Assembly (NCBI RefSeq): GCF_002266285.1
Contig: NZ_NPMS01000009.1
Coordinates: 1 to 64,000 of the forward strand
Source of the DNA: Virgibacillus indicus
GTDB taxonomy: Bacteria; Bacillota; Bacilli; Bacillales; Amphibacillaceae
Length of the DNA stretch: 64,000 bases
Reading direction: 5' to 3'
Shown: piece after piece, positions 52,323-61,293 of the stretch
Position numbering within the stretch: the first letter of the stretch is position 1
Layout of the letters: each line of letters starts with the position of its first letter
Translations under genes and position numbers: made by a program
Notes under the pieces: model-generated
Databases searched by the model: none
The model's input: only the letters and a program-made list of their open reading frames with translations
Told to the model about the DNA's origin: nothing

Positions 52323-52621
52323 GCTTATTCCCCCTTTTTAAATTTTGCGATTTTTATAGATAAATTCGTCCTTCTTTCTACATCCTGTATTTTATCATAA
52401 CGGGGATAATTTTTTGTCTATTTGGATTTTGTGGTTGGGTGCAGTAAAAAATTATGCTGGGTTATCTTTTCCAATAATAATACGGCAGAAGTTAAAACAT
52501 TGATGGTTTTCGCAACTGAAAATATTAGGATTTATTATTCAAACAAACTAAATAGTTGCAAGGCAGCCTTGAAAAGAGTAAGTTCAAGAAAAGAATTGTT
52601 TTTCTATCATAGGAGGAGAAA

Positions 52622-52975
52622 ATGATGATTGAATATAAAGAACTCCATGCAAACGAAGAGTGGGAACAAGCTTGGGAGGGAAGTACTGAAAAACCAGTCC
52701 TTTTATTCAAACACAGTACAACATGCCCAATCAGTGCTAAGGCTTACGGTCAATATCAAACCTTTTTGGAATCAGCTGATCAGGAGATTGATAGTTATTT
52801 GGTGAAAGTAATCGAGGACAGGCCGGTATCTAATCAAATTGCAGAAATAACGGAAGTGAAGCATGAATCCCCGCAAATTTTTCTAATCCGGGATAAAGAA
52901 GTGCTCTGGCATACATCGCATTCGAAGATAACGGTTGAAAGTATTGGTGAAGCTGTTCGTGGTGCAGCGGAATAA
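52622..52975 (+). CDS. ytxJ: YtxJ/BrxC-type bacillithiol-system protein
   Basis: 117 residues, a thioredoxin-like fold with a single redox Cys in FKHSTTCPISAKA. This is the monothiol TCPIS motif of BrxC (YtxJ), which helps remove bacillithiol from proteins after oxidative stress. AGGAGGAG precedes tandem ATGs. It sits alone on the plus strand between fatty-acyl genes. Confidence 0.85.
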   Translation: MMIEYKELHANEEWEQAWEGSTEKPVLLFKHSTTCPISAKAYGQYQTFLESADQEIDSYLVKVIEDRPVSNQIAEITEVKHESPQIFLIRDKEVLWHTSHSKITVESIGEAVRGAAE

Positions 52976-52989
52976 TAGAATTACATTTT

Positions 52990-53033
52990 AAAAAGCTCAG
53001 ATAATGCTGGTTCACAGCACTGTCTGAGCTTTT
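52990..53033. terminator. Bidirectional terminator
   Basis: AAAAGCTCAG and CTGAGCTTTT form a long hairpin with an inner TGCTG/CAGCA stem, A-rich before and T-rich after. It separates the convergent ytxJ and acyl-CoA dehydrogenase genes. Confidence 0.9.
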
Positions 53034-53038
53034 ATAAA

Positions 53039-54181
53039 TTAACCCAAAATCTTATCCGCAATCTCAATCCGCTGCATTTCCACGGTACCTGTATAAATCT
53101 GTGTTATTTTCGCATCACGCATCATTCGTTCGACAGGATAGTCACGTGTGTAACCGTAGCCGCCGAATAATTGAACGGCATCGGTCGTCAATTTCATGGC
53201 CATTTCGGACACAAATGCTTTACACATAGCTGATTCTGTACTGAAATCCATTCCCTTTGTTTGCAGCATTGCTGCCTGATACACTAACAGCCGGGATGCT
53301 TCGATTTGCATTGCCATATCGGCGAGTTTAAACCGGATTGTTTGAAAATCACTTAGATGTTTGCCGAATTGTTCCCGTGATTTAACATATTCTAATCCTA
53401 GCTGATAGGCTCCTTCCGCAATTCCAAGGGCCTGTGCACTCATTGCCAGGCGGCCGCCATATAGCGTTTGCCTGGCAATTTTGTAACCCTGTCCTTCAGA
53501 ACCAAGTAAATTTTCGGCAGGAATCCGGCAATCCTCAAAATGCAGTGATGCCACCGCATGCCCGCGGATGCCCATTTTTCTTTCCGGCTTTCCAATTGTG
53601 AAACCTTTTGTTCCTTTTTCAACAATAAATGCACTCAAGCCTTCCTTCTCTGAATCAGGATCTGACAGTGCAAAAACAATGTAAATGCCTGCTGGTCCAG
53701 CATTGCTTGTAAATACCTTATCCCCATTCAGCACATACTCTTCCCCGTCTTTTACAGCTCTGGTTGCTAACCGCTGGTAATTAGAACCGTGGCCAGGTTC
53801 TGTTAAACTGAATGAACCCAGTTTCCTACCTGTTGCGAGTTCACGCAAATAGGTCTGTTTTTGTTCTTCCGTTCCGAATTTATATATAGGAAAACTTGCT
53901 AGCGCAGTATGGATGGCAAGATCAGACCCAGTAGCACCGCAGACTTTCGAAAGTTCTTCAATCGCATTAATAAAAGCAACATAATCCATCCCGGTGCCGC
54001 CATACTCTTCAGGCCAGGGAATTCCCGTCAAGCCATTTCCAGCCATTTTCTGGAATGCACCCCAATCGAAGTATTCTTCCTCATCACGCTTGCCCGCAAG
54101 TGGTGCGATTTCTTTTTGTGCAAACTTTTGCAGCATATATTGAACTTGTAATTGATCTTCATCAAATAACAACGTATCCAT
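53039..54181 (-). CDS. Acyl-CoA dehydrogenase
   Basis: 380 residues with the ACAD layout: GLTGIPWPEEYGGTGMDYV, SFSLTEPGHGSN (FAD contact), KMGIRGHAVASLHFEDCRIP, LFGGYGYTRDYPVERMMRDA, and the catalytic-Glu region YTGTVEMQRIEIA. It oxidises acyl-CoA to enoyl-CoA in beta-oxidation. GGGAGG lies upstream of the ATG. It stands alone but near the KAS/ligase/thioesterase run. Confidence 0.9.
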   Translation of the reverse strand: MDTLLFDEDQLQVQYMLQKFAQKEIAPLAGKRDEEEYFDWGAFQKMAGNGLTGIPWPEEYGGTGMDYVAFINAIEELSKVCGATGSDLAIHTALASFPIYKFGTEEQKQTYLRELATGRKLGSFSLTEPGHGSNYQRLATRAVKDGEEYVLNGDKVFTSNAGPAGIYIVFALSDPDSEKEGLSAFIVEKGTKGFTIGKPERKMGIRGHAVASLHFEDCRIPAENLLGSEGQGYKIARQTLYGGRLAMSAQALGIAEGAYQLGLEYVKSREQFGKHLSDFQTIRFKLADMAMQIEASRLLVYQAAMLQTKGMDFSTESAMCKAFVSEMAMKLTTDAVQLFGGYGYTRDYPVERMMRDAKITQIYTGTVEMQRIEIADKILG

Positions 54182-54246
54182 CTTGAATTCCTCCCATTAT
54201 ATTTTTGGTTTAAAACAATGAGATATAGGATGCAACAGCAAAAAGT

Positions 54247-54260
54247 GAATACCCATTCAT
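54247..54260. promoter_or_regulatory. Possible FadR-like operator
   Basis: TGAATACCCATTCA is a short inverted repeat upstream of the acyl-CoA dehydrogenase gene. It recalls TGAATGA-type half-sites of the Bacillus fatty-acid regulator, but with a shorter spacing. The surrounding 54182-54487 has no gene. Confidence 0.3.
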
Positions 54261-54384
54261 TTATAACTAAAAAAATAGTCTCCTAACATCGGTATGGAGC
54301 TGAAATAGTAAACTACTTTTAATTAAATTTTAACACGGGGATACCTAAAAAGGACGCAGTAATCTTAGAAATTTTCAAACGTTT

Positions 54385-54398
54385 TGTGAACGTTTTCT
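54385..54398 (+). promoter_or_regulatory. Possible cre site before the sulfatase gene
   Basis: TGTGAACGTTTTCT agrees with the cre consensus at most positions. A related AAACGTTTT lies just upstream. Confidence 0.35.
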
Positions 54399-54487
54399 AT
54401 CCTCAAAACACTGTACTGAAAACTTTTTCTTTCACATATACATATTCTGTTGGCTTAATGTTTTATTATACGAGGGAGGGATTTACA

Positions 54488-56251
54488 TTGAAAAAGGAAC
54501 ATAACCATACAAAACCAAACTTTCTCTTCATTATCGTTGACGAAGAGCGTTTTCCAATGGGGTATGAAAATGAAGAATTAAGTGAGTGGCGAAAAAAACA
54601 TTTAAAAACACATAACCTATTGCAGGAAAACAGTATGAACTTTTTAAATCATTATGTCGGGAGTACAGCTTGTACACCCAGCAGAGCCACTCTATTTACA
54701 GGGCAATATCCATCACTCCATGGTGTGTCCCAAACACCAGGTGCTGCCAAGGATACATATGATCCTGACGTGTTCTGGCTGGACCCAAATACGGTTCCGA
54801 CGCTTGGGGATTATTTCAGAGCTGCTGGTTATCGCACTTATTGGAAAGGCAAATGGCATATATCCAGCGAGGATATTTTAATTCCGGGTACACATGACGC
54901 ACTGCCAAGCTATGACGTAGATACTGGTGAACCAAACAGCAAAAATGAACGAATTTATGAAGAAGCAAACCGCCTTGATGGCTATGGTTTTTCAGGATGG
55001 ATTGGCCCAGAACCACATGGCTCTGATCCAAGGAATTCAGGTTCTTCTGCAGCAACGGGGGTAAATGGCAGGGATACAGTGTATGCAGATGAGGTAGTTA
55101 GTTTATTAGAAGATTTAGAGGAAGAACATTCAAATGAAAATGACCCATGGCTCATCGTATCTTCTTTCGTTAACCCTCATGATATAACTATATTTGGCCT
55201 GTTCACCCGTCTTCTGCCAGATTATAATTTTGACATTGATTCATCCATTCCTGATATTCCGCCGGCTCCTACAGCATCAGAATCTTTACGAACCAAACCG
55301 ACTGCCCAGGCGTCCTATCGCGATACGTATCAAAAATCCCTGCAGCCAACCGTTGACAGTAATTTTATGAGACAGCTTTATTTTTCCCTGCAAAAAGAAG
55401 TTGATAATGAAATGTTCAAAGTTTATCAGGCGCTGCAAAAGTCTATTTTTTCCGATAACACCATTGTCGTGTTCACATCAGATCATGGGGATTTATTGGG
55501 AGCACATGGCAGATTGTTCCAAAAATGGCATAATGCCTATGAGGAGTCCATCCATGTTCCATTCATCATCCATAGTCCAAAGTTATTTTCTGGCAAAAAA
55601 GAAACATCCATGCTCACGAGCCATGTAGACGTCATTCCAACATTGTTAGGTCTTGCTGATATATCTGTCGGAGATGTTCAGAAAAAACTGAGTAAGGATC
55701 ATTCGGAAGTACACCCGCTTGTTGGGCGGGACCTGACACCACTTCTATATGAAAATGAGGAATTTCATCGTGCGGATGAAGCTTTGTATTTTATGACAGA
55801 TGATGAATTTTCAAGAGGAATGCATCAAGAGACGCTTTTAGGAGAGCCGTATGAGTCTGTATCACAGCCAAATCATATGGAGACCGTGATTACTAAATTA
55901 AAGACTGGAGAAAATCATAGTGAAGAAATATGGAAGCTTTCCCGATATTTCGATAACCCGCAGTTTTGGAGTGACCCTGGTGTAGAGGACCAAGTTTTGA
56001 CAGCAAAAAGTTCAATTCCTATCTCAGATAATAGTGAAGCTGTAATTAATGTAAAAACCACGAAAACAGAGCCTGTTCCAGAGGAGTACGAATTATATAA
56101 TCTAACAAAAGACCCGTATGAAGAAAAAAACTTAGCCCATTCTCAGCATGAGACTAAGGAAACAAAGTTTATTAAAAAGACGCTGATTAACATGCTTGAA
56201 AAGCAATCAGGGAAAAAACGGTTAGTGCCTAAAAATAAGAATAATAATTAA
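54488..56251 (+). CDS. Sulfatase / alkaline-phosphatase superfamily hydrolase
   Basis: 587 residues. The formylglycine motif is ACTPSRATLFTG (Cys62), with metal ligands Asp18/Glu19 in FIIVDEERF and FTSDHGDLLGAHG. A second domain ends with the usual YELYNLTKDPYEEKNLA. It should cleave a sulfate ester once Cys62 is converted; there is no signal peptide, so it acts inside the cell. TTG 54488 has GGAGGG seven bases upstream; the open frame extends 34 codons further without support. No maturase gene is nearby. Confidence 0.85.
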   Translation: MKKEHNHTKPNFLFIIVDEERFPMGYENEELSEWRKKHLKTHNLLQENSMNFLNHYVGSTACTPSRATLFTGQYPSLHGVSQTPGAAKDTYDPDVFWLDPNTVPTLGDYFRAAGYRTYWKGKWHISSEDILIPGTHDALPSYDVDTGEPNSKNERIYEEANRLDGYGFSGWIGPEPHGSDPRNSGSSAATGVNGRDTVYADEVVSLLEDLEEEHSNENDPWLIVSSFVNPHDITIFGLFTRLLPDYNFDIDSSIPDIPPAPTASESLRTKPTAQASYRDTYQKSLQPTVDSNFMRQLYFSLQKEVDNEMFKVYQALQKSIFSDNTIVVFTSDHGDLLGAHGRLFQKWHNAYEESIHVPFIIHSPKLFSGKKETSMLTSHVDVIPTLLGLADISVGDVQKKLSKDHSEVHPLVGRDLTPLLYENEEFHRADEALYFMTDDEFSRGMHQETLLGEPYESVSQPNHMETVITKLKTGENHSEEIWKLSRYFDNPQFWSDPGVEDQVLTAKSSIPISDNSEAVINVKTTKTEPVPEEYELYNLTKDPYEEKNLAHSQHETKETKFIKKTLINMLEKQSGKKRLVPKNKNNN

Positions 56252-56276
56252 ATAAACGTCCCAGCCGTCGCAGGAA

Positions 56277-56427
56277 TTAAAGTTGCGCGACATGGGCTCA
56301 AACTTGTGCGACAGACCCTTAAAGTCGCGCAATAACCGGGATCTGCCAGTGTACCGCACGACTTTTCTTGCATATCGCGCGACTTTCTAGATGTATCGCA
56401 CGACTTTACTTGAGTATCGCGCGATTA
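56277..56427. repeat. Array of 21-bp GCGCGA-type repeats
   Basis: Three forward units (AAAGTTGCGCGACA, AAACTTGTGCGACA, AAAGTCGCGCAATA) are followed by four inverted units. Reference bases fall at 56282, 56303, 56324 and at 56362, 56383, 56404, 56425, exactly 21 bp apart in both halves. It lies between convergent genes. Confidence 0.85.
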
Positions 56428-56454
56428 TTCACTAAACCGGCACGTCACTAAGCC

Positions 56455-56493
56455 AAAAAAGATGCTGCCCACAACCGGTCCAGCATCTTTTTT
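56455..56493. terminator. Bidirectional terminator
   Basis: AAAAAAGATGCTG and CAGCATCTTTTTT form a perfect hairpin with a 13-nt loop between the sulfatase and YhgE-like genes. Confidence 0.9.
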
Positions 56494-56501
56494 CTTTCTC
56501 A

Positions 56502-58328
56502 TTAACTAAATAAATCCTTCAAACGAGCCCAAAATCCTTTTTCTTCTTCAACAGGCTTTTCAGCTGTTTCAGGTTCTTCATATTTTATACTCTCCGTTTT
56601 CAATACGAACTGTACTGAATTTACGTTTTCATTTTTATCGGAAACAAAGGATACTGCCTCAAAATCTGATTTATCAAATTCTGAAATCATCTGATCGATT
56701 TCTTCTGTCATTTGACCTGGCAGATCACTGGTCGATTCGTGCAATTCATTTGTACCGTCATGAAGCTCGCCTGCACCATTTTCCAATTCCTCTGTTCCGT
56801 CAGCCAATCCTGCTACACCTGTGTGCAATTCCTGATAAGAGCTGGATAATTGGCTTACTCCGCTAGTATAGTCCTCTAATCCGGAATGGAATGTTTTATA
56901 ATTGGAAGACAAAGCGGCAATCCCTTCCTGAAGTTCGGCAAAACTGCCAGCACTATCCATTTTCTCAAGGGAAGAAGACAGCTCGCCGGCCATTGCATCC
57001 AGATTACGCTGCATTTCAGCAAGTGCGTCGATAACACCCTGTAATGTGCCATCAACTGCAGCAAAAGCCTGTTTTACCTCAGCATAGGTTCCTTTTGCAG
57101 TTTGAGCTGCAGTGTATGTTTCAATTAGTTTTCCTACTACTTCCTGATCTGCGTCGCTGCTTTTTAAGGCTGCAAATTCTTCCTTTGTAAGAGTATAGGA
57201 AGGAATTGCTTCCATCGCTGAATCCAGAGCACCATAGGCACTTTTGTAATTCTGTTTGAGAGCAGCTAAACCATCTTTTGTGTCTCCTAAACCGCCAGAT
57301 ATTCCGGCAAGTCCGTCGACTAGCTGGTCCATCCCGCTTGTATCAATTTCTCCGGCATTGCCAAGTGAATTACTCATTGTTTCGAGTGCTTTTTCAATTT
57401 CTCTAGAACCACTTACCAGTTCAGCGGAAGAACCTGCAAGATCTGAGATTCCATTTTTATATTGGCTAGAACCATCTTCCAATTCACCTGCACCATTATT
57501 TAATTCGGAAACACCGCTGCTTAATTCAGCAACCCCATCATTCAACTCTGAAATGGCATCAGACAATGTTTTCATTTCACCTGTCATGTCGCCCGCATCA
57601 GGGCTGTCAATCGACATGGACTGTGGTGCCCCTGCAATATCAATCCCGGATAGTTCAAAATTCGCAGCGTCCGCTTCCACTGCAAGTTTTCCCTCATTCT
57701 CAGGCATCACGGTAAATGTTACTTGCTTGTTCTTACCATTATTGGCAACCATCCCGTCCGGAGCTTTGATATTCGTAAACACACTGGAATCCATCGGAAT
57801 GGAAATTTGCAATAAGTAGTTTTCAAAGAATACCGGATTGACCTTCTCATTTGCTGATGTTTCTATTTGAATTTCAACATGGCCGTCCTTTCCGGCTAAA
57901 TCCTCAGGTGAAATCTGCTTTCCATCCAAGGTATAGGAAATTGCAATATCCCAAGGCAGGGGTTCCTCATCCAGATTCCCCTGATAATAGAATTTCCCTT
58001 CCGGCGCGCTGAGCTGTACCTTTTTATCTTTTTGTTCCAGTTCAGCTAAATCAGTTAGGTTCTTCAGGCTGGAATACGAGCCATAATCAACGACTTTTCC
58101 TTCTTTTTTTATGTCTAACGTATTTACCACATATATTTTCTGCCTGTCACCAGTGGCACTGAGATTCGCATATACCACTTCATCCTTTGATGAAACTTCC
58201 CCATTTTTTTCAGAACTGGATTCCTCTGAATTGCTGTCATTTGCAGAAACAGTTGCAAGAAATGACGGCAATACAAGAATCATAGCTGTTAACACAAGTA
58301 GTATCTTCTTTATTCTCCTCATCATCAT
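56502..58328 (-). CDS. YhgE-like secreted/anchored protein with heptad repeats
   Basis: About 608 residues: a signal peptide (residues 1-29, ending TVSAND), a beta-rich N-terminal domain, then long coiled stretches of xxxLxxGxxxL repeats (ELNDGVAELSSGVSELNNGA; GVAGLADGTEELENGA) as in YhgE/Pip-family and MmpL-associated proteins, and a Lys/Glu-rich tail. Tandem ATGs follow TAAGGAGAA; the third (58322) has the best spacing. It overlaps the MMPL gene by four bases, so they act together. Confidence 0.8.
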   Translation of the reverse strand: MMMRRIKKILLVLTAMILVLPSFLATVSANDSNSEESSSEKNGEVSSKDEVVYANLSATGDRQKIYVVNTLDIKKEGKVVDYGSYSSLKNLTDLAELEQKDKKVQLSAPEGKFYYQGNLDEEPLPWDIAISYTLDGKQISPEDLAGKDGHVEIQIETSANEKVNPVFFENYLLQISIPMDSSVFTNIKAPDGMVANNGKNKQVTFTVMPENEGKLAVEADAANFELSGIDIAGAPQSMSIDSPDAGDMTGEMKTLSDAISELNDGVAELSSGVSELNNGAGELEDGSSQYKNGISDLAGSSAELVSGSREIEKALETMSNSLGNAGEIDTSGMDQLVDGLAGISGGLGDTKDGLAALKQNYKSAYGALDSAMEAIPSYTLTKEEFAALKSSDADQEVVGKLIETYTAAQTAKGTYAEVKQAFAAVDGTLQGVIDALAEMQRNLDAMAGELSSSLEKMDSAGSFAELQEGIAALSSNYKTFHSGLEDYTSGVSQLSSSYQELHTGVAGLADGTEELENGAGELHDGTNELHESTSDLPGQMTEEIDQMISEFDKSDFEAVSFVSDKNENVNSVQFVLKTESIKYEEPETAEKPVEEEKGFWARLKDLFS

Positions 58329-60337
58329 TTCTCCTTAAAAAAGTTTGGTTTCCATGTTGTCTTTTCTATTACTCTATCAAATACCAATAGTATAGCCGGC
58401 AGGAATAGCACGACCATAATAAAGGCAAGCAATGCCCCTCGTCCAAGCAATAGGCCGATCGATGACACGATTGGGTTTGTCGAGGTAATCCACAGAATGA
58501 ACCCAACACTGGACAGAATCGATGCTGATATGGCAATCGAGAATATTTTTTCATCCAGGGTTTTCTTGATTGCTTTCAATGCTGTCATTTCTTTTCGGTT
58601 CTCTTTATATGCTTCCGTCAGTAGAATAGCATAATCCACTGTCGCTGCCAGCTGCACGGTACTGACAATCAGATATCCTACAAACACCAGCGAGGAATCC
58701 GTAAAGTAAGGAACCGACAAATTGATCCATACAGATGACTGAATCGTAAGCAGAAGGATTACAGGATACGAAATGGACTTAAAGGTGATCATCAAAACAA
58801 TGGCAATCGTAATGACGGTCAGCAAATTAACGACTGTATTATCTTTTTGAACAACATTTTTCATATCATATAATGTCACGCTTTCTCCAAGCGAATAGAA
58901 ACCATCTCCATAATAGCCTTCTGCTGTTTTGTGGACATCTTCAATAAAACCAAATGCCACATCTCCCTCGGCCTCCGTATTGGTTTGAAGAATGATCCGG
59001 CTGTATTGTTCAGAAAAGAACTGTTCCGTCACGGATTCACCCAGGTAATCAGGCGGAATCCCCGCTCCGACAGTGCTGACATAGGAAATCACACTTTTCA
59101 CATGCTCGTTTTCTTTTAGGTCCTGCACTAGTTCTTCTTCTTTTGCTATATCACCTTTTGGAACCAGCAATACCATCGAGGTATTTTTCCCAAACTCCTC
59201 TTCAATTTTTTCAATATCACTGCCAGCACGGGTTGTATCCGGCTGTTCCCCAATCCCATAGATAAAATTGGTTTGACTTTGTGCTAAAAACGCCGGTACA
59301 AGAAGCAGCAATACGATAAGCAAACTTGGTACTTTCAGTTTTACAACCTTGCTTCCGATATTTTTGAAACTAGGAAGCAATGCTTTATGCTGTGTTTTAT
59401 CAATCCAATGATAAAACATGAGTGTCAATGCTGGTAAAAAGACCATGACACTGATAAAGCTTAAAAGAATTCCTTTTACCAGGTTCAGGCCTAAATCTGA
59501 CCCAATCCCAAAATCCATAAACATTAGTGCGATAAAACCGAAGAAGGTTGTTGACGCACTAGCTATAATCGCAGGGAACGACCGCTTCATCGCAAGCCGC
59601 ATCGCTTCCTTAGGATCAGCTACTTTCTGTCTGTAATCTGAGAAACTATGAAGCAGGAAGATCGCATAATCAAGTGAAACCGCGAGCTGGAGTATCGGTG
59701 CTACTGATTGAGTAACAAAGGATATTTCTCCAATAAATATATTGGTTCCAAGGTTGATCAATACAGATACACCAATAGCAGTCAAAAAGAATACCGGTTC
59801 AATCCAGGAGGTCGTTGAGAGGACCAAAATGAGAATAATAATCGGTATTAATAACGCTGCCGCATACATGGTTTCCGTAAAAGCCATCTTCTGCTGATTG
59901 GCTGTATCAAGTGCCTCACCTGCCATGGCATTCTCTTCGCCAATGAGGTCATAGATCTCATCTGTAATTTCTACTTCATCTCCTGCACGGATACTGAAGG
60001 AAAATAATGCATTGCTATCTTTATAATAAGTTTCAACGGTCTCCTCATCCGCCATTTCAATCGGAGTTTTAATATCAATCGCATCATCCAGCCAGGTGAC
60101 ATCAGTTACTCCATCAATGGAAGCCAGCTTTTCTTTGAAAACAAGTGCCTCCTGTATCGTCACTTCATTCATCATGACACTCGTATTCGGAACAGACCCA
60201 TCAAATTCTTCCTGCATAATATCCAGTGCTTTGGTGGACTGCGCCTCTTCCGGCAAATAATCTGTCATATTGTAATTTACAGATACCGCAAATTGAGCAG
60301 CGGCACTGATAACTGTAAAGATGATAAATGCAATCAC
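58325..60337 (-). CDS. MMPL/RND-family membrane transporter
   Basis: 670 residues in two similar halves of six helices. Each half has an extracytoplasmic loop and a motif (VSLDYAIFLLHSF; ATVDYAILLTEAY) with the membrane Asp-Tyr proton-relay pair of MmpL proteins. It likely moves lipids or hydrophobic compounds with the YhgE-like partner. The GTG at 60335-60337 has no ribosome site. In-frame codons reading IDIAARIIKHKKP continue upstream to a TGA beside GAGAGG without a standard start. Confidence 0.85.
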   Translation of the reverse strand: MIAFIIFTVISAAAQFAVSVNYNMTDYLPEEAQSTKALDIMQEEFDGSVPNTSVMMNEVTIQEALVFKEKLASIDGVTDVTWLDDAIDIKTPIEMADEETVETYYKDSNALFSFSIRAGDEVEITDEIYDLIGEENAMAGEALDTANQQKMAFTETMYAAALLIPIIILILVLSTTSWIEPVFFLTAIGVSVLINLGTNIFIGEISFVTQSVAPILQLAVSLDYAIFLLHSFSDYRQKVADPKEAMRLAMKRSFPAIIASASTTFFGFIALMFMDFGIGSDLGLNLVKGILLSFISVMVFLPALTLMFYHWIDKTQHKALLPSFKNIGSKVVKLKVPSLLIVLLLLVPAFLAQSQTNFIYGIGEQPDTTRAGSDIEKIEEEFGKNTSMVLLVPKGDIAKEEELVQDLKENEHVKSVISYVSTVGAGIPPDYLGESVTEQFFSEQYSRIILQTNTEAEGDVAFGFIEDVHKTAEGYYGDGFYSLGESVTLYDMKNVVQKDNTVVNLLTVITIAIVLMITFKSISYPVILLLTIQSSVWINLSVPYFTDSSLVFVGYLIVSTVQLAATVDYAILLTEAYKENRKEMTALKAIKKTLDEKIFSIAISASILSSVGFILWITSTNPIVSSIGLLLGRGALLAFIMVVLFLPAILLVFDRVIEKTTWKPNFFKEK

Positions 60338-60520
60338 AATCGGCTTTTTATGTTTTATAATTCGTGCTGCTATGTCTATTTCTATTCATCCTCTCTTGCA
60401 AAAACAAAAAATCCACTATATCATTATATAAACACCGTGTTGGTTTTACAACAAACAGTTTCGCAAAATGCGTACATTGCCCAACATATTCGTTTGATTT
60501 GTTGGATAACATTATTTTTT

Positions 60521-61114
60521 ATGGAGGAGATTCCTATTACTTCAGAAAAATTAGATCGGCGGAAGAAATATACACGAATGGTTTTAAAGGATAGCTTCAT
60601 GAGACTGTTAAAAGAAAAGCAAATTTCAGCTATAACGGTGAAAGAACTTTGTGAACTTGCAGATATAAACCGCTCCACTTTCTATACACACTATTCCGAT
60701 CATTATGACCTGCTGACACAAATAGAAGATGAATTGATTGAGGATATGAATATGTACCTGAGTGCATACAATTTCGAGAAGGAAAAGGAAACCCTGCAGA
60801 TGACAGAAAAACTGCTCGAATACCTGGCGACACGGAAAGAGGAATGTCAAACACTTCTTAACAAAAATGCTGATTCATCTTTTCAAGAGAAAGTGAAAGC
60901 TGTCGCCCATCGTTACATCATGAAAAACTTGATCGAAGCGAATCATCTTGATAAAAGCCTTTCTGAGTATCTCAGTGCATTCATCGTCAGCGGCAGTATC
61001 CAAATGATGAAGCTGTGGATGGAGAAAGGGATGGAGAAATCCCCGAAGGAAATGGCGGAGGTTATTATTAATTTGATTAATAAGGGAGTTTATGGGATGA
61101 GTGGAGACATATGA
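60521..61114 (+). CDS. TetR-family regulator of the MMPL operon
   Basis: 197 residues: helix-turn-helix ITVKELCELADINRSTFYTH and a helical C-terminal domain like the DhaS-type TetR at 44786. The ATG at 60521 has only weak upstream purines. GGAGGAG falls inside the first codons, eight bases before an in-frame ATT (60536-60538). Divergent from the MMPL/YhgE operon, which it probably represses. A CCAACA/TGTTGG inverted repeat at 60481-60505 is a possible operator. Confidence 0.8.
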   Translation: MEEIPITSEKLDRRKKYTRMVLKDSFMRLLKEKQISAITVKELCELADINRSTFYTHYSDHYDLLTQIEDELIEDMNMYLSAYNFEKEKETLQMTEKLLEYLATRKEECQTLLNKNADSSFQEKVKAVAHRYIMKNLIEANHLDKSLSEYLSAFIVSGSIQMMKLWMEKGMEKSPKEMAEVIINLINKGVYGMSGDI

Positions 61115-61156
61115 TAACCCAAATTCTAATATGGGATAAGTTAGAAAATGGGTTAT
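61114..61156. repeat. Long inverted repeat after the TetR gene
   Basis: ATAACCCAAATTCTAA pairs with TTAGAAAATGGGTTAT (two central mismatches) around an 11-nt loop. No T-run follows; the next hairpin, 13 bp later, has one. Confidence 0.6.
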
Positions 61157-61169
61157 ATGATAAAATTGC

Positions 61170-61214
61170 ACACTCATGAACAGTTGTTGAATCAGTGATC
61201 ATGAGTGTATTTTT
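61170..61214 (+). terminator. Hairpin element copy 1, terminator-like
   Basis: ACACTCATGA and TCATGAGTGT arms enclose a 19-nt loop, followed by ATTTTTTC. It ends the TetR transcript. The 39-bp element recurs at 62186-62224 with 32 of 39 bases identical. Confidence 0.75.
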
Positions 61215-61293
61215 TCATTATTCCAATAATTTCGTGGAAGAGTGTGAGTCCCCGCGCTACACTAAAGTTAAATAAAATATCTCTCATTTTAAT

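Noticed and set aside
61201..61293. ectB start or 31-codon frame downstream of ectA
   Set aside because: The short frame has no EctB similarity and runs into the hairpin terminator.
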